Assembly (NCBI GenBank): GCA_009930305.1
Contig: RZYM01000001.1
Span: 1-64,000 of the forward strand
DNA: 64,000 bases
From: Bacteroidia bacterium
GTDB taxonomy: Bacteria; Bacteroidota; Bacteroidia; Bacteroidales; Paludibacteraceae
Reading direction: 5' to 3'
Shown here: piece after piece, positions 55,423 to 63,223 of the stretch
How the letters are laid out: each line of letters opens with the position of its first letter
How positions within the stretch are numbered: the first letter of the stretch is position 1
Notes under the pieces: generated by a model
Seen by the model: the letters and a program-made list of their open reading frames with translations, nothing else
What the model was told of the DNA's origin: nothing
Database searches by the model: none
Made by a program: the position numbers and the translations under genes

Positions 55423-56096
55423 ATCTATTCCTTAATTTACTCATCAAGCAACGCTTACGCTCCATTCTAAAAAGACAATGGTTAGTGCTTTTTGTTTTTC
55501 CTTGTTTAGTCCTTTCGTTTGCAGGAAATATGCCTGCCACTTTAGAAAGAACTATTTTATATGTAGGATTAGTGGTTATATTTCCAATTTCGTGTTTTAT
55601 AGAAAAGGGATTCGAAGCAGAATCAACTTATTTTGACGGACTTATAACTTGGCATACTAACTCTTTAAAACATGTTTTTATTTGGAATAATTTGTTTTAT
55701 TGTTTTTTTTCCAGCTTATATTTGGGAATATATTGCCTTGTTACAAAAAGTGTATTGTTACCTTGTGCCATATTTTTCTATTTCAGTGCATTTGCATGGT
55801 CATCTACACTTATTAATTTTCTATTTCCTAGTACGCGCTATGACATTATGCAGTTTCCTCAACCAACTAATTTTAAGAAACTCACTTCCGTCGTCAGTAT
55901 AATTACTGCGATATCCTTCGGTTTAGCATTTCTTATCGCATATATCATATACAATATTTATAACGAATATATAACAATCATGTATATGCTAATTAGCGGA
56001 CTAATCGGAACTCTCGCTTCTTTTTGCTTATTCCCATTTTTTATAAAGAAGATAAAAGACCGCAAGTATCGAATCATGAATGTTTATCGTAATTAA
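55419..56096 (+). CDS. DUF5687-like half-permease C
   Basis: A 225-residue third paralogue. N-terminal LLIKQRLRSILKRQWLVLFVF, then the most canonical motif FEAESTYFDGLITW, further helices and the basic tail FPFFIKKIKDRKYRI. Of the three paralogues this is the closest to the C-terminal half of DUF5687 exporters. It starts at the overlap ATGA with half-permease B, so the cluster is tightly coupled. Confidence 0.68.
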   Translation: MNLFLNLLIKQRLRSILKRQWLVLFVFPCLVLSFAGNMPATLERTILYVGLVVIFPISCFIEKGFEAESTYFDGLITWHTNSLKHVFIWNNLFYCFFSSLYLGIYCLVTKSVLLPCAIFFYFSAFAWSSTLINFLFPSTRYDIMQFPQPTNFKKLTSVVSIITAISFGLAFLIAYIIYNIYNEYITIMYMLISGLIGTLASFCLFPFFIKKIKDRKYRIMNVYRN

Positions 56097-56099
56097 AAA

Positions 56100-56777
56100 A
56101 TGTCCAAAATGAAAAAAGGTTTTATATTGATAATAACTATCGTTGTTCTATATAGTATTCTTGCAATAGGGTTACATTACGGTGTGAACAGCGACATCGA
56201 CAAGTACTTCCAAAATCCGAGTTTACTTCGATATAGAGGATCTGCTGCTGCAGAATTAATGTACGCAGATTACATAAAATATCGTCCTATTACTGCCATT
56301 AGTCAGGTCTTGTTTTCTATCTCTAGCATATTTGGAGTTCTTGCACTTTTGTATTTCGGCTCAAAATTATTTTTGCGAAACAAGCCACGTTTTGTAGACT
56401 TACTACAAGCTTGTCTTGTATCGGAATTTGTATGTATATTACATACTGCCCTTAACTTATTAGGTCTTTATACAGGTTTTTTGCATGATGGGATTCAATC
56501 TGTAGGATCACCACTTTTGCTTCTTCAATCACATAATTGGGATATTTGGTTAATTAATGCCTTTAATAATATCAATATCTTTTGGATTGCCTATATAGTT
56601 GTACTAATTCTTGCCATAAAAAACAACTGCAAGTTGACTCACAAACAAAGTTCTATTGTTGTACTTGGTAGTTATGTATCTGTTATATTGCTTTTTACTA
56701 TTATTATTTGTCTAACTCTCATTCTTCAAACAGGAAATACACCTCAGCAATTTACACCCGATATTATAACTAATTAA
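56100..56777 (+). CDS. Five-helix membrane protein of the exporter cluster (Yip1-like)
   Basis: A 225-residue membrane protein unlike the three half-permeases. A first helix is followed by a hydrophilic loop of about 55 residues (GVNSDIDKYFQNPSLLRY), then four helices spaced as in Yip1-type proteins (ISQVLFSISSIFGVLALLYFG, LLQACLVSEFVCILHTALNL, FNNINIFWIAYIVVLILAI, LGSYVSVILLFTIIICLTLI). Proteins of this type often accompany ABC exporters in Bacteroidota. It starts 3 bases after half-permease C. Function unknown. Confidence 0.6.
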   Translation: MSKMKKGFILIITIVVLYSILAIGLHYGVNSDIDKYFQNPSLLRYRGSAAAELMYADYIKYRPITAISQVLFSISSIFGVLALLYFGSKLFLRNKPRFVDLLQACLVSEFVCILHTALNLLGLYTGFLHDGIQSVGSPLLLLQSHNWDIWLINAFNNINIFWIAYIVVLILAIKNNCKLTHKQSSIVVLGSYVSVILLFTIIICLTLILQTGNTPQQFTPDIITN

Positions 56778-56795
56778 TACCTTGATACTGTAACC

Positions 56796-57485
56796 ATGCG
56801 CGAGTTGTTATCTCATTACCTGCTTTCGATGAAACGATCTTACTTTTTTGAAGATCAAATAATAGGCATTGTCATTAAGAGCGTTGTGGCTCTGTGGCTG
56901 CTTCTTTCGATGTGTGCGAGCGGTGCTATGCTACCTATTGCTATACGGGAACAAATACCTGATGTCAATTTACAATCCTTATTTTTTTATTTATTGGCAG
57001 GTTTGTGTTGCATTGATTTGCTCATAAAATACATTAAAAAAAATTCGTTTTATCAAAAGATGCATCCGTATTTATTGCTTCCAATTTCTAAATATAAATT
57101 ATTTGGTATTGCGTTGTGCACCGAAATTGTTTCGCCTTGGAACTGGTGGATGTTTGTATTTTGTTTGCCATATTTGGCGCAAGTATATTCTATTGCTTTG
57201 AGTTTATCCTTACTGTTTTTGGTTTGGGCATTAGCCATGTTCAATAGTTTGATTGTTCGGTTCGTGAAAAGTTTGCTTAATTGGATTACACTCCAGTTAT
57301 TAGTTTGCATCCCATTTGCAATCGGTTATGGCAGTATAATACATTTTCGTTTGGCAGATGCAATATATGTTTTTATAATATCCTACCCATTTGTACCCTT
57401 TACGGCATCTATACTATTGTTGTTAGGATGCCTTTATTTGTTCCGAAAACTTAGTCAAAAAGAATTATATAATAGTTTGTCGTAA
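56796..57485 (+). CDS. DUF5687-like N-terminal-half permease
   Basis: A 229-residue protein of about six helices. The segment LFFYLLAGLCCIDLLIKYI followed by QKMHPYLLLPISKYKLFGIAL matches the N-terminal half of DUF5687 family exporters, in which a YF-x-DLIMRF helix is followed by a PYLLLPIKKxKL loop. The full-length family is about 490 residues, so this gene covers only the first half. The missing half is presumably one or more of the three paralogues upstream. It lies 24 bases before the ATPase gene. Confidence 0.68.
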   Translation: MRELLSHYLLSMKRSYFFEDQIIGIVIKSVVALWLLLSMCASGAMLPIAIREQIPDVNLQSLFFYLLAGLCCIDLLIKYIKKNSFYQKMHPYLLLPISKYKLFGIALCTEIVSPWNWWMFVFCLPYLAQVYSIALSLSLLFLVWALAMFNSLIVRFVKSLLNWITLQLLVCIPFAIGYGSIIHFRLADAIYVFIISYPFVPFTASILLLLGCLYLFRKLSQKELYNSLS

Positions 57486-57509
57486 AATATAAATATAAAC
57501 AATAATAAT

Positions 57510-58208
57510 ATGATTACAATTAAAGATCTTAGTAAAGCATTTAACCAACAAGTTGCTGTAAATATTTCTGATTTGCATATCGGGAAAAATGAATTAGTAG
57601 GTTTAGTGGGTAACAATGGTGCAGGTAAAACCACACTGTTGCGTCTTATTTTAGACTTGTATAAGGCAGATAAGGGTTATGTACTAAGCAAAGGTATAAA
57701 CGTAGCACAATCGGAAGATTGGAAGATTTACACAGGTGCATTTATCGACAGCGGTTTTTTAATTGATTTCTTGTATCCTAACGAGTACTTCGATTTTATC
57801 GGCAGACTGCATCAATTTAGCAAAGAAGAAATAAAAGAGCGTTTGAGCCAATTTGAAAAGTTCGCCAGTGGTGAAATTTTCGGACAAAAAAAATATATTC
57901 GTAACTTTTCGGCAGGAAACAGACAAAAAATAGGTATCATTGGAGCTATGTTTACACATCCAGAGATTTTATTGCTGGATGAACCGTTTAATTTCTTGGA
58001 TCCGTCATCACAAAACGAAATGAAACGACTGCTCGCCTATTATCAAAAAGAATATGGTTGCACGCTTTTAATATCAAGCCACAATTTGGAACATATTACC
58101 GACATCTGTTCGCGCGTAATTTTACTCGAAAAAGGTTTAATAATCAAAGATCTTTTGGGCAACTACGCAGAAACCGCTCAAGAACTACAAACTTATTTTT
58201 TACAGTAA
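57510..58208 (+). CDS. ABC transporter ATP-binding protein of the exporter cluster
   Basis: A 232-residue ABC ATPase. Walker A is GNNGAGKTTLLRLI (about residues 34-47), the signature reads NFSAGNRQKIGIIGAMF (degenerate LSGGQ), Walker B is ILLLDEPFNFLDP, and the switch histidine is in LLISSHNLEH. It is of the short CcmA/NatA export type. It powers the split permease encoded upstream; the exported substrate is unknown. Repeat copy B begins 32 bases after its stop. Confidence 0.9.
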   Translation: MITIKDLSKAFNQQVAVNISDLHIGKNELVGLVGNNGAGKTTLLRLILDLYKADKGYVLSKGINVAQSEDWKIYTGAFIDSGFLIDFLYPNEYFDFIGRLHQFSKEEIKERLSQFEKFASGEIFGQKKYIRNFSAGNRQKIGIIGAMFTHPEILLLDEPFNFLDPSSQNEMKRLLAYYQKEYGCTLLISSHNLEHITDICSRVILLEKGLIIKDLLGNYAETAQELQTYFLQ

Positions 58209-58240
58209 ATTAATATTATACATGATACAAATTCAGAAAT

Positions 58241-58324
58241 ATTTAACCCTTTTTGGCTTGCATAGTCGAATGTAAATGCTCATTTTTGCATCTCAATGGA
58301 ATTTAAAGTTTTACCATATATCAC
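58241..58324 (+). repeat. 84-base direct repeat, copy B: promoter and first codons of the radical SAM gene
   Basis: This is the intact partner of 53895-53978, 4346 bases downstream. It carries the promoter-like pair (TTG, 20 bases, CATTTTTG) and the start of the radical SAM frame (ATG at 58296, ten codons). The cluster between the two copies encodes only the exporter genes. Confidence 0.9.
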
Positions 58325-59249
58325 GCAAAAAAGGCTATTAAACCTGGCTTTGATTGCAGCCAACTATTTAGAATCGGCATGCACAGGACAAGTAATACTT
58401 AGAGCAAAGCCCTACGCCGCATCAATAGAGCCTGCAAATTATTGCAATCTTAATTGTCCTCAATGCCCTACAGGTAATGGTTCAATAAAAAAAACTCCAT
58501 TATGCTTATCAATCAAAAACTTTAAAAAAATAATTAACCCCTTACTACCTGAACTTACATACCTAAATCTGTATTTTCAAGGAGAACCATTCCTGAACAA
58601 TGACCTTGCAAAAATGATACAGTACGCACACGAAGAAAGAGTATTTACCTGCGTATCAACCAACGGTCATTTTTTATCAAAAGAAATTTGCGAGCAACTT
58701 AAAAAAGCAAAACTCGACAAACTGATAATATGCTTAGACGGTGCCACAAAAAACACATACGAAACATACCGTAAAGGAGGAGACTTTGACACAGTTGTTG
58801 AAGGCATAAAAAACTCGGTAAAAGCAAAATTACCTGTTGAAGTGCAGTGCTTATTACTAAAGAGCAATGAGCACGAAAAAGACGACATAAAACGATTATG
58901 CAAAAAGCTTGGCGTATCAAAAATAAACTTTAAAAAGGCCCAATTTTACGATTACGAACTGATGCCGACAAAACAAAGCGACAGAAGATACAAAAAGACA
59001 GAAGACGGTAAATACATACCTAAGCGTGCTATTCACAACCGCTGCTGGAGGTTATGGTCGTCAGTAGTAATATCTGCAGGCGGCGAAATACTACCTTGCT
59101 GCTTCGACAAAGACGCATCACATAGTTTCGGAAATATATTTGAAGATTCTTTCTATGATATTTGGCATAGTAACAAAGCAAATACATTTAGATTTAATGT
59201 ATTAAAGCATCGTAGTAATATTCCTATTTGCATTAATTGTACAGAATAA
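58296..59249 (+). CDS. Radical SAM/SPASM domain protein
   Basis: A 317-residue radical SAM enzyme. The [4Fe-4S]-AdoMet motif is CNLNCPQC (CxxxCxxC, about residues 53-60), the GGE-like motif is FQGEPFL, and STNGH follows. A C-terminal SPASM-type domain holds auxiliary-cluster cysteines in NRCWRLW, ILPCCFDKDASHSFGN and ICINCTE. This subfamily is common in Bacteroidota as a stand-alone gene, and its substrate is not established. SPASM enzymes often modify peptides, but no precursor-peptide gene is seen nearby. Confidence 0.85.
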   Translation: MEFKVLPYITQKRLLNLALIAANYLESACTGQVILRAKPYAASIEPANYCNLNCPQCPTGNGSIKKTPLCLSIKNFKKIINPLLPELTYLNLYFQGEPFLNNDLAKMIQYAHEERVFTCVSTNGHFLSKEICEQLKKAKLDKLIICLDGATKNTYETYRKGGDFDTVVEGIKNSVKAKLPVEVQCLLLKSNEHEKDDIKRLCKKLGVSKINFKKAQFYDYELMPTKQSDRRYKKTEDGKYIPKRAIHNRCWRLWSSVVISAGGEILPCCFDKDASHSFGNIFEDSFYDIWHSNKANTFRFNVLKHRSNIPICINCTE

Positions 59250-59268
59250 AATTGAAATTAAAATGAAT

Positions 59269-59291
59269 GAGCCCGGTGCAATACCGAGCTC
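59269..59291. terminator. Weak hairpin after the radical SAM gene
   Basis: GAGCCCGGT (59269-59277) pairs with ACCGAGCTC (59283-59291) with one mismatch and a five-base loop. No T-run follows, so it is only a possible terminator or mRNA stabiliser. Confidence 0.4.
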
Positions 59292-59381
59292 ACTACTATA
59301 AAAATTAATATTTAATTAATTGTCCAACTTTTGGAGCGCACGTCAATCTACATTACCTTTTTTATTGATATTTGAATTATA

Positions 59382-60248
59382 TTATGGTAATAAATCCGAA
59401 TCAAGAGGAGCCTCCATTAGCAAACGGAATCCCATATTATAAAAGTTATCAGTTGATGATGCTGTTGCTCTAACTTTAGGATCACAATATTCTGCGTCTT
59501 GATCGAACCATCCTCCACGTACATTATATTTTGAGCCTGTTTTTGACGCCGGATCGATCTGTGGATCAGCCGTATATGGAGCATTTTTGTCAGAACATAA
59601 TTCTGCAACATTACCACTCATATCATATAGACCTATCTCATTAGGAGCCTTAGTACCGACCTTGTGTGACAATTCTTCAGGATTGTTGACAATATACCAA
59701 CCAACCTCATCTAAATTATCACTGCCTGAGTATTTTGTTCCGTTAGAATAAAATCCACCTCTTGCAGCATATTCCCACTCTGCTTCTGTGGGTAAACGAA
59801 ATGTTCTACCTGTTTGTTCATTTAGTTTATTTATAAATTCGTAAATTATACTGTAAGAAACTCTTTCTACAGGAAGGCTATCACCTATCATTTCAGAAGG
59901 ATTAGTAGTCATTATTGCAGTCCACTCTGCTTGAGTTAATTCAAATTCTGCAATATAAAATGATTTTGAGAATGTTACTTTATGAGCAGGAGCTGATTCA
60001 TAACTTCCTTCATCAGTACCCATAACATAATTACCAAGCGTATCGCGTTGTACTTTTATCATCTTTCCAACGACTTTTGTATCTATTACACTCGGCCATT
60101 TCTTTTCTATTTCATCTTGAGTTGGATCAGGCGTTGGCTCTGGGCCTGAGCATGAGCAAAGAGCAGAACAAAGCACTGCTACAAGTGCAGCCCCTGAATT
60201 AAATCCAAATATTTTTTTGAGATTTATATTTTTATTTATCAACTTCAT
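59382..60248 (-). CDS. Formylglycine-generating-enzyme-like (SUMF1/FGE) lipoprotein, probably non-catalytic
   Basis: A 288-residue lipoprotein (lipobox near LCSC at residues 30-33) with one FGE-sulfatase domain: AEFELTQAEWTAIM, LPVERVSYSIIYEFINKLNEQTG, FRLPTEAEWEYAARGG, YDMSGNVAELCSD, NVRGGWFD and MGFRL. In true FGE two cysteines five residues apart precede the final GFR block. Here only one is present (YCDPKVRATAS), so sulfatase activation is unlikely. Bacteroidota use such domains in many surface proteins, for example gliding/secretion GldK-like proteins. It follows the amylase gene by 5 bases and is probably co-expressed. Confidence 0.83.
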   Translation of the reverse strand: MKLINKNINLKKIFGFNSGAALVAVLCSALCSCSGPEPTPDPTQDEIEKKWPSVIDTKVVGKMIKVQRDTLGNYVMGTDEGSYESAPAHKVTFSKSFYIAEFELTQAEWTAIMTTNPSEMIGDSLPVERVSYSIIYEFINKLNEQTGRTFRLPTEAEWEYAARGGFYSNGTKYSGSDNLDEVGWYIVNNPEELSHKVGTKAPNEIGLYDMSGNVAELCSDKNAPYTADPQIDPASKTGSKYNVRGGWFDQDAEYCDPKVRATASSTDNFYNMGFRLLMEAPLDSDLLP

Positions 60249-60253
60249 AACAA

Positions 60254-63112
60254 TTATTTTTTAATGATTCGGTGAATAGATGTTCCATTCTCTGAGATTA
60301 CTTGCAAAACATAATTACCGGCAGAGCAATTACTTAAAGATATTTCTGAAACATCTTTAGCTTCATTTACCATGCCGCCTTGCAAATTAAATACTTTTAT
60401 ACTTGATATCGAAGATGGGGCCTGAACATAAACCGCCCCGTCTGTAATTGTTGGAAATACTATATGACCGGTGCCGTCTGATTCTACATCATTAACACCA
60501 ACCTCATGCTCTATATGACGTGAAGTTAAAATTCTCAATTCGCCAGGAGCTAGAGTAATAGTTTTGTTTAGACGAGTTACATTAAATGCCTCATCGGTCA
60601 TATAATCGTACCAAGTTCCGGTTTTTGTATAATTTGCTGATGTAGTAATAGATGTTTTAGCATCAAAATTACCCAACACTATTATATCAACCGAATTATT
60701 AACATCAATATCATCTACATAATTAATATCGATTCGGCGAACTTTTGCAAAAGATGTTGTAGCACAATTTGTTACAATTACATTATTTTCTTCAAAGAAT
60801 TCCGGATAGTCTGTTCTTAAATTAATAACTTTTGAAGACTGATTATATGCATTCATACGTAGAGCATCCTCATCCCATTTTAAAGTCCACGGAATAGGCT
60901 TTCTGTATGTACGACATTCATCTTTTATTTGACCGTCAGAACATGTATTAATAGAATAATCAAAACCCATTTCTTCAAACTCCCACATCATCTTAGGGCC
61001 AGGAATAAGTTCGGCGAATGCAATCATTAAAGGTACACGAGCTAAACGAGCATCTTCATTTTCTTTTAAGTTTCCATCTCCATAAGCTAATGCTTTGTAC
61101 ATATTACGTTCTTCATCGTGACTTTCTGCATATCCAACCCAACCAGTTGTAAACATACCGCCTTTGCCATTAGTATCAACAAAATTGCTGTTACTAGCAT
61201 AACCCATAGCTGCTTGACAATAGCTATTATTCATATTGCGCCAAGGGAACATACCATAATCTGACAAAACCTTTTCTTCGTCATAATCGCTCAAGTGCTC
61301 TAAAATAAATATTGCATTTGGATTTGTTGCAACTAACGTATCATAATAATCTTTTATGATTGCAATACGACTAGCATCATACTTACCCCATTTTCCAACA
61401 TCGTCTCCACTGTTTTTTTGTGTCAAACCCTTTGTTAGGTCCATTCTAAAGCCATCTACCTTATACTCATCCAACCAATAAGCCAAAACTCTTTTGAAAA
61501 ATTGACGTGTACCCGTATATTCATGGTTTATATCATGAAAGACATTGTATGGGTGCCTTGCAATTTTATTAAACCACGGATTTATATCGCTAGTTGAGCT
61601 GCCTTCATAATACAACTTAGCCATCGGATTGATTCCTGTTGCATGATTAAATACCATGTCTAATATAACCGCGATTCCACGTCTATGGCACTCGTCTATA
61701 AACTCTTTATATTGATTTCGAGTTCCATAAGCTTTATCTGGTGCAAAGAAATGATTAGGATTGTAACCCCAACTGTCATTTCCATCAAACTCGTTAATAG
61801 GCATAAGCTCTATTGCATTTATACCGAGATGTTCCAAATAATCAAGTTTAGACATAACACCGGCAAGGTCGCTTGATGATACAAAATCTCTAATATGTAA
61901 TTCGTATATGACAAGATTATCTTTATCTGCTATTTGAAAATCATTCTGCCATTCGTATGGAGTGGGATCTTCGCCCCAAAGTATTGAAACTAAACCATCA
62001 CCTTTATCTTTTGGATATGCAGGTAATTCAGGATCCATTTTGTTTTTAATATATGGATCATTCCATGGATCTAGAATGAGTTCTGCGTATGGATCGCTAA
62101 TCTGTAATGATCCGTCAACTAAATATTGAAAAGCATAATATTCTGATTTTGAAGGCAAATCGAAAGAGCACCAGAATAATACGGTTGCCAATGAATCTTG
62201 CGATGGCTCCAATACTGATTTTGTCCAAACACTATCGCGTTTCATTTGATATGCTTCGTTCATCGACCAATCATTAAAATCGCCTAGAACATATACACTC
62301 TGATTAAAAGGAGCACGAAGTACTAATGTGATAGTTGCAATATCACCGTTTATTGCTTTGTTTATCCCTTCTTTCATTCCTACTGGAACAGGTTCGTCTA
62401 CAACTGGTGATTTAACGTATACAGCAAGACTATCTGAAGCTTCTCTTCCATCAATCTCAGCAGAAACCTTAATAGGAATATAACCATCTTCCGTTAGTTC
62501 ATAATCATAGCTCAATACATTATTTGTAATTTCCGACCTAATAATGCCGTTTACAGTCAATTTAATGTTTGAAGACTCAGACACTTCAGCATTTATACTA
62601 ATAGTCTCACCTTTTTCGTATACACTTTTGTCGGTTAGAGAAGTTATTTTTACGGCAAGTTCATCACTGTTGTATAATACATAAAAAATATCATTGCCCG
62701 ATGCAGATTTACCTTCTTTACTTCCGTCTGCATTCCTAAATACAAACGCCAACTTAGTTACAACCTCACTTTCTTCTAAATTATAATATTGACGCATTCC
62801 ACCTACTATGTGCAAATTCCACTTAGATTCGTCAATTTTAGTCAATTTATATTTATCAGAATTATCCAACCATGTAGGTGCATGCTTCCAATCATTGTCA
62901 CTTGCACTTGCTGTTGTTATTACACCTGTATGTGCATAACATTCTGTTTCGCCAAGCATTGATCCATTTCCCAAAGATGCATCAAAAATCACATCAAATT
63001 CTTCTGTTCTGTCTTGCTTAATAAAAGCTGTTGGTGAAGTTGTAACTTGCGCATTTAGAGAAAAAAATAATCCCACAAATGAGATGCAAATTAGTAGTTT
63101 TTTTCTTTTCAT
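60254..63112 (-). CDS. Secreted GH13 alpha-amylase-family protein with T9SS sorting domain
   Basis: A 952-residue glycoside hydrolase acting on alpha-glucans. Signal peptide LLICISFVGLFFSLNA; N-terminal beta domains to about residue 240; a glycogen-binding/early-set-like domain (VYVLGDFNDWSMNEAYQMKR) at about 270-370. The TIM barrel follows, with VILDMVFNHATG, the nucleophile Asp558 in GFRMDLTKG, the acid/base Glu605 in FILEHLSD and Asp666 in AESHDEERN. The last 75 residues form a Por/T9SS type A sorting domain (IKVFNLQGGMV, AGNYVLQVISENG, IIKK end), so it should be secreted across the outer membrane by T9SS. It is probably starch or glycogen degrading. Confidence 0.92.
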   Translation of the reverse strand: MKRKKLLICISFVGLFFSLNAQVTTSPTAFIKQDRTEEFDVIFDASLGNGSMLGETECYAHTGVITTASASDNDWKHAPTWLDNSDKYKLTKIDESKWNLHIVGGMRQYYNLEESEVVTKLAFVFRNADGSKEGKSASGNDIFYVLYNSDELAVKITSLTDKSVYEKGETISINAEVSESSNIKLTVNGIIRSEITNNVLSYDYELTEDGYIPIKVSAEIDGREASDSLAVYVKSPVVDEPVPVGMKEGINKAINGDIATITLVLRAPFNQSVYVLGDFNDWSMNEAYQMKRDSVWTKSVLEPSQDSLATVLFWCSFDLPSKSEYYAFQYLVDGSLQISDPYAELILDPWNDPYIKNKMDPELPAYPKDKGDGLVSILWGEDPTPYEWQNDFQIADKDNLVIYELHIRDFVSSSDLAGVMSKLDYLEHLGINAIELMPINEFDGNDSWGYNPNHFFAPDKAYGTRNQYKEFIDECHRRGIAVILDMVFNHATGINPMAKLYYEGSSTSDINPWFNKIARHPYNVFHDINHEYTGTRQFFKRVLAYWLDEYKVDGFRMDLTKGLTQKNSGDDVGKWGKYDASRIAIIKDYYDTLVATNPNAIFILEHLSDYDEEKVLSDYGMFPWRNMNNSYCQAAMGYASNSNFVDTNGKGGMFTTGWVGYAESHDEERNMYKALAYGDGNLKENEDARLARVPLMIAFAELIPGPKMMWEFEEMGFDYSINTCSDGQIKDECRTYRKPIPWTLKWDEDALRMNAYNQSSKVINLRTDYPEFFEENNVIVTNCATTSFAKVRRIDINYVDDIDVNNSVDIIVLGNFDAKTSITTSANYTKTGTWYDYMTDEAFNVTRLNKTITLAPGELRILTSRHIEHEVGVNDVESDGTGHIVFPTITDGAVYVQAPSSISSIKVFNLQGGMVNEAKDVSEISLSNCSAGNYVLQVISENGTSIHRIIKK

Positions 63113-63140
63113 ATATTAAGGTTTGTTTGTAAATAACGTT

Positions 63141-63170
63141 GCAAGATACGATTTTTTTTGAGTAAAACAA
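63141..63170 (-). promoter_or_regulatory. Possible promoter of the amylase-FGE-like operon
   Basis: On the minus strand TTG (complement of 63168-63170), 19-base spacer, TATCTTGC (complement of 63141-63148), a -7 box with two mismatches at its end, 28 bases before the start codon. Confidence 0.45.
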
Positions 63171-63175
63171 AAAAA

Positions 63176-63203
63176 AGGGAGCCTAACTAAAGTCAGACTC
63201 CCT
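63176..63203 (-). terminator. Terminator of secDF
   Basis: AGGGAGCCTAAC and its partner ending at 63203 form a 12-base stem with two wobble/mismatch pairs. On the minus strand it is followed by a run of T (complement of the A-run at 63168-63176). It lies 20 bases after the secDF stop. Confidence 0.75.
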
Positions 63204-63223
63204 AAAATTTGTTCTAAAATATA

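Noticed and set aside
59263..59301. Twelve-codon ORF after the radical SAM gene (MNEPGAIPSSLL) as a RiPP precursor
   Set aside because: It coincides with a hairpin, has no leader/core character and is far too short; it is most likely chance.
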